A stretch of DNA of 64,000 nt from Deltaproteobacteria bacterium (GTDB lineage: Bacteria; Myxococcota_A; Polyangia; DRWM01; JAAZOP01), in NCBI GenBank assembly GCA_016218815.1, contig JACRCX010000029.1, forward strand, positions 47,417 through 111,416. The letters are read 5' to 3'. Positions 38,587-45,706 of the stretch are shown in pieces. The translations under genes were made by a program, and so were the position numbers. The notes under the pieces were generated by a model. That model did not search any database. It saw nothing but the letters and a program-made list of their open reading frames with translations, and was not told where the DNA came from. Each line of letters starts with the position of its first letter. Positions within the stretch are counted from its first letter, which is position 1.

Positions 38587-39531
38587 GTGCGCCGCATCGT
38601 GCCCCTGGTCCTCGCCCTCCTGGGCTTCCTGGCCGCACCCGCCGCCGCCGACGATCTGCTCGACTTCGAGCAGGCGATGGACGCCTACCGCTCGGCCGAC
38701 TACCCGACCGCCATCGAACGGTTCCAGGCCCTGGTGGACCCGGATCGCGATCCGCTGCCCAGCCGCGCAATTCGCGAGGAGTGCTTCAAGTACCTCGGCG
38801 CCGCGCTTCTCTTCCAGGGCGAGACCAACGACGCTGCGGGGGCCTTCGAACGCCTCCTGGTGCTCGATACCGATGCGGAGCTGGACGAGAGCGTGTTCCC
38901 TGCCCCCATCCTCGACGCCTTCCGCGTGGTCAAGGACCAGATGCGCGAGCGGCTCGAGGCGCTTCGGCTGGATGAAATCCGAGCAGCCGAGCGACGCATG
39001 GAGGAGTACCAGCGCCAGCTGGGACTGCTGGGCGAGGCGCTCCGGCCCCGCTACCTGGTGCGCGAAGACAACGACCACTCGCTCTTCCTCGCCTTCGTCC
39101 CGTTCGGCGTCGGCCAATTCCAGAACGGCCAGGACGCCAAGGGCTGGACGCTGTTCGGCGTGGAAGCGGGGCTGTTCGCGGCCAACGCCTGGACGTTCCT
39201 CGCCTGGGACTGGTACACGCGCGAGGCGCACGCGGACACGAGCGCCGCGCGGCAGCAGCAGGCCGCGGACTACGCCAACGGCTACAAGATCGCGAGCTGG
39301 GCGATCCTCGGCACGCTCCTGGCCACCATGGTCGGCGGCATCATCGATGCCCTCGTCTTCTACGACGAGTCGACCGCGTGGCGCCTCCTGCCGCCCGAGG
39401 ACGTCCCGGAAGACCTGCGGCTTCCCGTGCGCCGTCCGGAGGAATTCCTCCTCCCCCCCGACGACTCCGTTCCCGCCCGCGCCCCCGACGCCCCCCCCTC
39501 CGTCAGCCTCTCCCTGACCCTCACCTTCTGA
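38587..39531 (+). CDS. Exported TPR-like protein with C-terminal membrane segments
   Basis: 314 aa from a GTG at 38587. The signal peptide ends APAAA. Helical repeats (FEQAMDAYRSADYPTAIERFQALV, CFKYLGAALLFQGETNDAAGAFERLL) form TPR-like units. After an acidic helix (MRERLEALRLDEIRAAERRM) come FVPFGVGQFQNG and two hydrophobic segments. It ends SLSLTLTF, as in several other envelope proteins here. The GTG fits the signal peptide and a leaderless promoter. The function is unknown. Confidence 0.7.
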   Translation: MRRIVPLVLALLGFLAAPAAADDLLDFEQAMDAYRSADYPTAIERFQALVDPDRDPLPSRAIREECFKYLGAALLFQGETNDAAGAFERLLVLDTDAELDESVFPAPILDAFRVVKDQMRERLEALRLDEIRAAERRMEEYQRQLGLLGEALRPRYLVREDNDHSLFLAFVPFGVGQFQNGQDAKGWTLFGVEAGLFAANAWTFLAWDWYTREAHADTSAARQQQAADYANGYKIASWAILGTLLATMVGGIIDALVFYDESTAWRLLPPEDVPEDLRLPVRRPEEFLLPPDDSVPARAPDAPPSVSLSLTLTF

Positions 39532-39538
39532 CAAGAAG

Positions 39539-39558
39539 CCGCGGGCTGAAGCCCGCGG
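39539..39558 (+). terminator. GC-rich palindrome between convergent genes
   Basis: CCGCGGGC, loop TGAA, GCCCGCGG forms a perfect 8-base-pair hairpin 7 bases after the stop of the plus-strand gene and ahead of a convergent gene. It lacks a clear T tract on either strand, so termination is only likely. A related palindrome is at 53506-53525. Confidence 0.55.
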
Positions 39559-39570
39559 TTCGGTTGTGCG

Positions 39571-39621
39571 GAAACCAACAACTCGACCCGATCGACCCAC
39601 CAACCACCAACAACCAAGAAC
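39571..39621 (+). repeat. A/C-rich dispersed repeat, copy A4
   Basis: AAACCAACAACTCGACCCG, then ATCGACCCACCAACCACC, then AACAACCAAGAACC. It closely matches the copy at 57113 and follows the palindrome at 39539 after 12 bases. Confidence 0.8.
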
Positions 39622-39625
39622 CGCC

Positions 39626-40429
39626 CTACTCCCCCGGGTGCTCCGCGCGCTCGAGAATCTCGCGGGCAATGGGGCGCCAGCGGTTGCCCTCGATGGCCCA
39701 GTCGCCGACCGCAGGCCGCGAGAGCGCCTCACGCACCAGATCGCGCGCCTCCTCCACCTCGCCCTGGTCGAGCAGCGCGTCGGCCAGCATGATCAGGCTC
39801 GTCGGGTAGTCGGAACACTCGACCGCCTCGCGCAGGTACTCGATTCCAAGCTCCGGGTCGCCGACCGACTGCGGCCAGGGCGGCGCCGCGATGTACAGCA
39901 TGCCCACCGCCAGCACCGGCCCGCAACGGTCGAACGTCCGGTCCAGCTCCATCGCCTGCTCGGCCTCCACCAGGATCTCGGGGATCATGTCCAGCGCCCC
40001 CACCGCCGTCCGCTCGGCCTGCCGCCCGAGGAGCGCCGCCAGGTAGTAGTGGCCCTCGACCCGGTCGGGACGCTCCGCCACGGCCGCGTGCGCCGCCTCG
40101 ACGCCCGAGGCCAGCCAGCGGTCGGCCATCTCGTCCATCTCGTTCTCTTCGTAGAGCCGGAAATACACCCGGGCGCGGATCACGGCCCCCACGTAGGGGT
40201 CCGCGCCCAGATCGGCCGCGCGGTTCAGTGCGACCAGCGCGTCGAGCTTCTTCTCGCGCGGGGTGCCGGGCTGCGACCAGTCGTCCGCCAGCCGCAGGCA
40301 CTCCAACCCGTCCTCGGGCAGCGTCGTCGGATCGATTCGACCGATGGGATCGAAAGTCGGCGGGCAGGCGCCGCCCAGGCAGAGGAACGATGCGAGGACC
40401 AGCGGTACGCTCGCGGCGCGAGCGTGCAC
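39626..40429 (-). CDS. TatT-like TPR lipoprotein
   Basis: 267 aa from a GTG at 40429; AGGAG overlapping the rplS stop serves as its ribosome site, so it is probably co-transcribed with rplS. The signal peptide ends LGGAC. The helical body contains HYYLAALLGRQAERT, a Cys-Gly-Pro turn, GMLYIAAPPWPQSVGD and LREAVECSDYPTSLIMLADAL. This pattern recalls the TatT component of TRAP-associated periplasmic proteins. No TRAP transporter gene is nearby, so the partner is unknown. Confidence 0.7.
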   Translation of the reverse strand: MHARAASVPLVLASFLCLGGACPPTFDPIGRIDPTTLPEDGLECLRLADDWSQPGTPREKKLDALVALNRAADLGADPYVGAVIRARVYFRLYEENEMDEMADRWLASGVEAAHAAVAERPDRVEGHYYLAALLGRQAERTAVGALDMIPEILVEAEQAMELDRTFDRCGPVLAVGMLYIAAPPWPQSVGDPELGIEYLREAVECSDYPTSLIMLADALLDQGEVEEARDLVREALSRPAVGDWAIEGNRWRPIAREILERAEHPGE

Positions 40430-40437
40430 GGCGAAGC

Positions 40438-40863
40438 CTACTCCTCGGTCTGCGCCGGAGCCTCGTCGGCCCCCGCCTCGGCCGCCGTCCCGGCCGCGGT
40501 CGTCAGACGGTCGCGCTCGCGAATGCGCGCCGCCTTCCCCGTCCGGCCGCGCAGGTAGTACAGCCGGCTCCGCCGCACCTTCCCCTGCACCGCCACCTCG
40601 AGCTTCACCAGCCGGGGCGAGTGCACCGGGAAGACGCGCTCCACGCCCACCCCGTGCGACATCTTGCGCACCGTGATCGTCGACTTGCTCCCCGCACGGT
40701 GCATCTTGATCACCACGCCGGCGAAGATCTGCACGCGTTCCTTGTCCCCCTCCACGATCTTGTAGTGCACCCGCACCGAGTCGCCCGGACGCATGGACGG
40801 CAGCGGCTCCTTGCGCAAGTTCCGCGCTTCCACCGCCGCGAGCTTCTCCGAAAGGCTTGCCAT
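40438..40863 (-). CDS. rplS: 50S ribosomal protein L19
   Basis: 141 aa. The L19 core is clear: [50 protein letters not shown] and [18 protein letters not shown]. The last 20 residues form an Ala/Glu-rich tail beyond the usual end. It sits at the 30S-50S interface. The usual partners rpsP, rimM and trmD are absent; the upstream neighbour is an Old-Yellow-Enzyme homologue and the downstream one a lipoprotein. Confidence 0.97.
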   Translation of the reverse strand: MASLSEKLAAVEARNLRKEPLPSMRPGDSVRVHYKIVEGDKERVQIFAGVVIKMHRAGSKSTITVRKMSHGVGVERVFPVHSPRLVKLEVAVQGKVRRSRLYYLRGRTGKAARIRERDRLTTAAGTAAEAGADEAPAQTEE

Positions 40864-40950
40864 CGCTGCCCTCGCTTCCCTGGCTCCCGCGTCGTCCCCC
40901 GCACCCTGCCCGGGAGCAGGACGCGCAGTCTACCCGCCCGAGGCCCGATG

Positions 40951-42153
40951 TCAACCTTCCGTCCCCAGCACGCACCGCACGCCCCCCGGCCGGTCCATCT
41001 CCGCCACGCACCGGTTGCACGCGTTGCACCGGCTCCGCTCCACGTCCCCCCGCCCCCATCGCTCCACCAGGTCCGGGTCCGCCACCAACGCCCGCCCCAG
41101 GACCACGAAGTCGAACCCCTCCCGCATCGCCCGCTCCACCCCCGCCCGTGACACGACTCCCCCGAGGTACCCCAGCGGCATCCCCACCGCCGCCCGCACC
41201 CGCTTCGCCAGGTCCAGGAAGTACAGCTCCCCGAACGGATGCTCCCGCAGCACGAACGGCCCGAACAGCGCCAGCGCCGCCTTCTGCATCGCGCTGTGCT
41301 CGACCTCGATCATCTGCCGCAGCGGAATCCCCCCGCGGAACAGGTAGAACGCGTCCCGGCTCGTGAACCCACCCGACAGCACCAGCCCCGCGACGCCCTC
41401 CGCCTCCAGCGCCTGCGCCACCCCCGCCGCCTCGTCTACCTCCAACCCGCCCACAAAACCGTCCCGCAGGTTCATCTTGCACAGGATCGGCGTCCCCGCC
41501 CCGACCCGCCGCCGCACCTCACGCACCACCTCCAGCGGGAACCGCAGCCGGTTCGCCGGCGACCCGCCCCAGCGGTCCTCCCGCCGGTTCGTCCACGGAC
41601 TCAGGAACTGGCTCAGCAGGTACCCGTGCCCCAGGTGCAGCTCGACCGCGTCGAATCCGGCCCCCACCGCCAGCTCCGCCGCCCCGCCGAACTCCTCCAC
41701 CGTCCGCACGATGTCGTCGTCCGTCATCGGGCGCGCCAGCGGCATCCCGACGAGCGTCCCGTACATGTTCCATTTCCAGGACGGCCCGAACGGTCGGCCG
41801 CCCCTGACCTCCCGGTTGCGGCTGAAGAACCCGCAATGCCCGAGCTGCAGCGACGCCTTCGTCCCCTCCGCGTGCACCGCCGCCGTCAGCTCGCGCAGCT
41901 TCGGCACGATCGCCGCGCGCAGGTGCATCTGCTGCGGAAACGTCCGCCCGTCGGGCGATACCGCGCAGTACGCGACCGTGGTCATCCCCACGCCGCCTCG
42001 CGCCAGCCGCACGTGGTGCTCGATCAACGCGTCCGACGGCTCCCCCCCCGGACACATCCCCTCGTACGCCCCCGCCTTGATGACCCGGTTCCGCAGCTCG
42101 ATCCCCCCCAGCCGCGCCGGACCCAGGGCCCTGCGGAATTCCGCCGTCGCCAC
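40951..42153 (-). CDS. Old Yellow Enzyme-family NADH:flavin oxidoreductase with Fe-S motif
   Basis: 400 aa. The N-terminal FMN barrel has PARLGGIELRNRVIKAG, QLGHCG, ELHLGHGYLLSQFLSPWTNRR and DRWGG; the C-terminal barrel end has GYLGGVV and DFVVLGRALVADPD. The last 30 residues hold CNACNRC and a further Cys, the [4Fe-4S] pattern of 2,4-dienoyl-CoA reductase and trimethylamine dehydrogenase. The FAD/NAD domain of those enzymes is missing. Electron supply must come from another protein or directly from NAD(P)H. The GTG start at 42153 lies six bases after a TACGGT hexamer and has no ribosome site. The substrate is unknown. Confidence 0.88.
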   Translation of the reverse strand: MATAEFRRALGPARLGGIELRNRVIKAGAYEGMCPGGEPSDALIEHHVRLARGGVGMTTVAYCAVSPDGRTFPQQMHLRAAIVPKLRELTAAVHAEGTKASLQLGHCGFFSRNREVRGGRPFGPSWKWNMYGTLVGMPLARPMTDDDIVRTVEEFGGAAELAVGAGFDAVELHLGHGYLLSQFLSPWTNRREDRWGGSPANRLRFPLEVVREVRRRVGAGTPILCKMNLRDGFVGGLEVDEAAGVAQALEAEGVAGLVLSGGFTSRDAFYLFRGGIPLRQMIEVEHSAMQKAALALFGPFVLREHPFGELYFLDLAKRVRAAVGMPLGYLGGVVSRAGVERAMREGFDFVVLGRALVADPDLVERWGRGDVERSRCNACNRCVAEMDRPGGVRCVLGTEG

Positions 42154-42159
42154 GCGGCG

Positions 42160-42165
42160 ACCGTA
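42160..42165 (-). promoter_or_regulatory. -10-like hexamer for the Old Yellow Enzyme gene
   Basis: TACGGT on the minus strand ends six bases before the GTG start. The same hexamer, preceded by GC and with the same spacing, occurs at the HAD gene (27194). No good -35 is visible. Confidence 0.4.
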
Positions 42166-42295
42166 GCATCATCGGCGTTCGCTGGGTATCCCCGCTCCCC
42201 TCGTGGTCGTGGTCGTCGGCGCCCGCTGCTACCCCGCCCGTCCTTGACCGGGGCGTGGTGCGAGGCCATGCTGGCTTCGTGGAGGTGGCGTCGCC

Positions 42296-42622
42296 GTGAC
42301 GCGCGAACAGCTCGAATCGCAACTGGCGAGCCTGAGGCCGGCGGAGAGGGCGCAGCTCCTGCAGCAGCTCGTTGGCGCCTTGGTCGACGCATGGCCCGGC
42401 ATCGAGAAGGACCCCCTCGTGGCGGGCGGCGAGGCGTGTGTCGTGCGGACGCGGATTCCCGTGTGGTGCCTCGCGCGCTTCCGACGACTTGGTTGGAGCG
42501 AAGCCCGCATTCTCGAAAACTACCCGACGCTGCGCGCCGCCGACCTGGTCAGCGCGTGGGCCTACACCGACGCCCACCCGGACGAGATCGATCGGGCGGT
42601 GCGCGACAACGAAGAGGCCTGA
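42296..42622 (+). CDS. DUF433-domain protein, probable antitoxin-like
   Basis: 108 aa from a GTG with GGAGGTG nine bases upstream. The C-terminal 65 residues are a DUF433 domain: GGEACVVRTRIPVWCLARF, RLGWSEARILENYPTL, AADLVSAWAY. Such proteins usually pair with a PIN-like DUF5615 gene and are thought to be antitoxin-like. The N-terminal 40 residues are a helical segment (EQLESQLASLRPAERAQLLQQLV). A very short frame follows immediately and may be the remains of the partner. Confidence 0.75.
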   Translation: MTREQLESQLASLRPAERAQLLQQLVGALVDAWPGIEKDPLVAGGEACVVRTRIPVWCLARFRRLGWSEARILENYPTLRAADLVSAWAYTDAHPDEIDRAVRDNEEA

Positions 42623-42623
42623 C

Positions 42624-42752
42624 TTGGCGCTGCTCTACGTCTGCTCGCCCGACCCGGACGTGGTCGCCCAGGCCCGACGCATCGCTGCCGCCGTCGCCTC
42701 GGCCGGACCCCTCGCCGGTCTGCTGCTCCGCATCGATCGTCCCGTAGCCTGA
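42624..42752 (+). pseudogene. Possible remnant of the DUF433 partner gene
   Basis: 42 codons from a TTG one base after the DUF433 stop, reading LALLYVCSPDPDVVAQARRI and ending LLLRIDRPVA. The position matches where a DUF5615/PIN-like partner normally starts, but the catalytic acidic region is absent. It could instead be a genuine tiny protein or a chance frame. Confidence 0.35.
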
Positions 42753-42769
42753 TCGGCGCCGGCCACCGC

Positions 42770-42797
42770 TTGCCGCCTTGTTGGCCCGCGCTACAAT
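42770..42797 (+). promoter_or_regulatory. Candidate leaderless promoter
   Basis: TTGCCG (42770-42775), 16 bases and TACAAT (42792-42797) form a good promoter whose -10 overlaps an ATG at 42796. A GTG at 42805 lies seven bases after the -10 and would be the first codon of the transcript. Confidence 0.5.
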
Positions 42798-42804
42798 GGT
42801 CGCC

Positions 42805-44259
42805 GTGGGGTGTCGCCAGATCTGGATCGCGGTCGTGCTCGCCGTCGCACCGGCCTGCGGCGGCCAGGTGCTGCTCGGACCGGAGGCGGAAGCCGACGAG
42901 GATGGCGATGTGGAAGCCGACGGCGCCCCTGACGGCGACGTCGATGCTCCCGCCGACGCCGGCGCGGATGCGGATTCCGACGCCGACCGGGTCGACGGTA
43001 CGGGCACGACGTGGGCCCGGACCTACGGGATGAATCGAAGCTGGGCGCCGGTGGGCGCCGCCATCGCCATCGACGCGGCCGGCGTCGCTGTCACCGCCGG
43101 CAACGGACTGCTGCGGATCGACCTGCACGGCGACCCGCTCTGGGACTGCCGGTACAACGCGGATCCCATCACCGCCATCGCCGCCGCGGACGGCGGCTGG
43201 ACGGCCGCCGGCCTGATCCACGGCATCTGGACCGACGGCGAGGAGCTCGCGATCGAACGACTCGGCGCCGACGGGTCGGTCGCGTGGGCGCGCAGCTACG
43301 CCAGCGAAGTCCCGACCTACAACAAGAGCATCCGGTTCGTCGTGCCAGCCGCCGCCGGCGGCGCCTTCCTCGGCGGCTTCACCGACTCCGCCGATTTCGG
43401 GATGGACAACATCTGGCTGCTGGACGTCGCGCCGTCCGGCGAGGTCGTCTGGTCGCGCGCGTGGGGCGCCGACGGCTACGACCGGGCATTCGGCGCGACC
43501 GATTCCGGCGACGGGGGACTGCTGCTCGTCGGCAGCACGGACTCCTTCAACCCGCCGTTCGGCTTCGACTACACGGATCCCCTCGTCCTGCGGCTCGCGG
43601 CAGACGGTACCACGGTCTGGATCAGGCGCTTGGCCGGTACGGTTCGCGGCCGCCTGCACGCGGCCCGGCCAACCCCGGACCACGGGTTTCTCGTGGGCGG
43701 ATCGATGTACGCGGCGACGCCCAGCGGCACGGACGTCCTGCTTGCGAAACTCACCGCGGACGGCGAGCTGGAATGGGCGCGGACGTTCGGCTCCCCGGGC
43801 GAGGACGTGGCGGTCGACCTGGAGCCGGCCGGCGACGGCGACTGGGTCGTGGCCGCCCTGACCGACGGCCTGGGCGCAGGCGGCCGGGACTTCTGGATCC
43901 TGCGACTGGATGCGGACGGTGCGGTGGAGTGGCAGCGCACCTACGGCGGCCTGGAACACGACGAGATCGGGTCCCTGCTGGTCCTGCCTGACGGCGGACT
44001 GCTCCTCGCGGGCACGACGGGCAGCTACCCCGCGGGCGGCGGGGGCGTGTGGGTGCTGCGCACCGACGCGGCGGGCGACATCGCGCTCGACTGTCCCGCC
44101 GGAATGATCGAAGTGCCGGTCGTCGAGGCGGGAACGGCGAGGTTGACCGCCGAGGACGTCGTCTTCGAGGTGCGCGAGCTGCCGGTCGACACGACCGTGC
44201 TCACACGGCCGGGGATCGAAGCGCGTGGGAGCACTTTCGACGAGCAGTGCGGCCGGTAG
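42805..44259 (+). CDS. Lipoprotein with acidic linker and repeat-rich propeller-like domain
   Basis: 484 aa from the GTG at 42805 (487 from the ATG at 42796, which lies inside the -10 hexamer). The signal peptide ends VAPAC. An Asp/Ala-rich linker of about 45 residues follows. The main part has repeats of the form LGADGSVAWARSY, VAPSGEVVWSRAWG, LAADGTTVWIRRL, LTADGELEWARTFG and LDADGAVEWQRTYGG. These are spaced roughly 50 residues apart, as in PQQ-like or SBBP-type beta-propellers. It is probably surface-exposed. The C-terminal 60 residues are a separate short domain with two Cys. The ligand is unknown. Confidence 0.75.
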   Translation: MGCRQIWIAVVLAVAPACGGQVLLGPEAEADEDGDVEADGAPDGDVDAPADAGADADSDADRVDGTGTTWARTYGMNRSWAPVGAAIAIDAAGVAVTAGNGLLRIDLHGDPLWDCRYNADPITAIAAADGGWTAAGLIHGIWTDGEELAIERLGADGSVAWARSYASEVPTYNKSIRFVVPAAAGGAFLGGFTDSADFGMDNIWLLDVAPSGEVVWSRAWGADGYDRAFGATDSGDGGLLLVGSTDSFNPPFGFDYTDPLVLRLAADGTTVWIRRLAGTVRGRLHAARPTPDHGFLVGGSMYAATPSGTDVLLAKLTADGELEWARTFGSPGEDVAVDLEPAGDGDWVVAALTDGLGAGGRDFWILRLDADGAVEWQRTYGGLEHDEIGSLLVLPDGGLLLAGTTGSYPAGGGGVWVLRTDAAGDIALDCPAGMIEVPVVEAGTARLTAEDVVFEVRELPVDTTVLTRPGIEARGSTFDEQCGR

Positions 44260-44289
44260 GCCCGGGTGAGACAGGGCGGCGAGGATCCG

Positions 44290-44814
44290 ATGGGTGAACC
44301 CAGGAGGCTCAGGGAAGCAGGAACCCTCGTCGTGGCGTTGGCCCTTCTCCACGGATGCTACGGCAGTCAGGCCGGGACGTCCGGCGACTCGCCGGCCGAT
44401 TCCGTCGAGGGCGACGAGGACGGGTGGGTGGGGGACGCCGCCGGCGAGGATCGCGGCGGCCCCGATGTCGCGTCCGAAGAGGACGCGCCCGACCACCCCG
44501 ATGAACGTTCGGATGGCGAACCCGATGATCCCGGCGATGACGCGGCGGGCGGCCCGGAGGATGGCGGTCTGGACAATCCCGTCTACCCGTTCTGTCTGAA
44601 CGAGACGCACTGCGAATCGGGCGAGTTCTGCTCCTCCCCGGCCGGTTCCTGCTACGCGCCGGGTTCCTGCACGCCGCGGAGCGAGGGAGCGTGCGCGGAT
44701 GATCATGAGCCGGTCTGCGGCTGCGACGGCGCGACGTACGGGAACGACTGCGAGCGCATGCGGGCCGGTTCCTGGCGGGCCGCGTTCGGGGTCGGGCCCT
44801 GCTGGTCGCCCTGA
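44290..44814 (+). CDS. Kazal-domain lipoprotein
   Basis: 174 aa. The ATG at 44290 is preceded by GAGGA; the GTG at 44266 lacks a site. The signal peptide ends LLHGC. A long Asp/Glu/Gly linker leads to a Cys-rich C-terminus: CxxxxHCESGEFCSSPAGSC, then HEPVCGCDGATYGNDCERM. The latter is the Kazal serine-protease-inhibitor pattern (VCGxDGxTYxNxC). In the family this domain binds proteases. Bacterial Kazal lipoproteins are uncommon but known in Myxococcota. The target is unknown. Confidence 0.75.
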   Translation: MGEPRRLREAGTLVVALALLHGCYGSQAGTSGDSPADSVEGDEDGWVGDAAGEDRGGPDVASEEDAPDHPDERSDGEPDDPGDDAAGGPEDGGLDNPVYPFCLNETHCESGEFCSSPAGSCYAPGSCTPRSEGACADDHEPVCGCDGATYGNDCERMRAGSWRAAFGVGPCWSP

Positions 44815-44835
44815 TCGGCCGCGCGGCTTCCCGCC

Positions 44836-45684
44836 TCAATCGCCGGCGCGAGCGTGCCGGACCCGGTCCTCGTCGAACGAGTTGCCGTGGACCCGGCAGT
44901 ACCAGTCGTCGAACTCCGGCCCCAGGATCTCCCGCGCCGCCCCGACCGCGTCCGACCAGTACAGGCCGTAGATGTTGTCCGCCCCCTCGCCCGGGTCCCC
45001 GTGCTCCAGCCGCGCCTCGACGACCCCGAGCACCTCGTACCCGAAGCCGCTCGTCGTGAGCAGCGTGAACAGCCGGTTCGACATGTTGTACGGATGGTAG
45101 AAGTCGCCCGTGAAATACTGGTCGACGAGGAAGGGCAGGACGAGCTCCTGCGGCATGCGGAGCAGCTCGTCGAACGCCTCGCCGACCGTCGGCAGCAGCC
45201 CCTCCACCGGCTCCAGCATCGCCTCCACCTTGTTCCATCCGTAGTACGTCGCCTGCGGATCGTCGGGAGGCGGAGGGGGAGGATAGGCATCGGCGATGCG
45301 CCGCATGTCCGCCAGCGCCGTCTGCACGTCCTCCGCGGACAGATAGCGGGGATTCTCGAACTCGCGCTCGAACCGGCGGAGCAGGCGTTCGGCGCTCGCC
45401 TCGCTGCCGCTGGCCCAGGAGAGGTCCGCGACGTAGAAGATCTCGCGCATCTTCGCCAGCGACTCCGCCTTCTCCGGGTCGCCCTGCGCCTCCCGCAGGA
45501 TGCGCGCCGCGTCACCCGCGGAGAGAACCTCGTCCGCCCACGCCGGCTCGGGGATGGCCGCCGGGTCGCAGACGGCCTGCTGCGGCGGGGGCGAAACGGG
45601 CTCCTGCGGCGGCGTGCCGCAGCACGCGGGAACCAAAGTCGCCGACGCGAGCGTCCAGACAGCGAAAGACCGATGCCAACCCAT
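44836..45684 (-). CDS. Lipoprotein of unknown function upstream-linked to kinases
   Basis: 282 aa. The ATG at 45684 has GAGGAGGAGG just upstream. The signal peptide ends LVPAC. After a Pro-rich linker the protein is largely helical (AARILREAQGDPEKAESLAKM, AERLLRRFEREFENPRYL), with a YPPPPPPDDP spacer and an aromatic-rich C-terminal half (YYGWNK, DQYFTGDFYHPYNMSNRL). I do not recognise a family. It lies 22 bases after the stop of the receptor-kinase gene in the same direction, so it may be a substrate or sensor partner. Confidence 0.6.
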   Translation of the reverse strand: MGWHRSFAVWTLASATLVPACCGTPPQEPVSPPPQQAVCDPAAIPEPAWADEVLSAGDAARILREAQGDPEKAESLAKMREIFYVADLSWASGSEASAERLLRRFEREFENPRYLSAEDVQTALADMRRIADAYPPPPPPDDPQATYYGWNKVEAMLEPVEGLLPTVGEAFDELLRMPQELVLPFLVDQYFTGDFYHPYNMSNRLFTLLTTSGFGYEVLGVVEARLEHGDPGEGADNIYGLYWSDAVGAAREILGPEFDDWYCRVHGNSFDEDRVRHARAGD

Positions 45685-45706
45685 GGTTTCCTCCTCCTCC
45701 CCCGCG

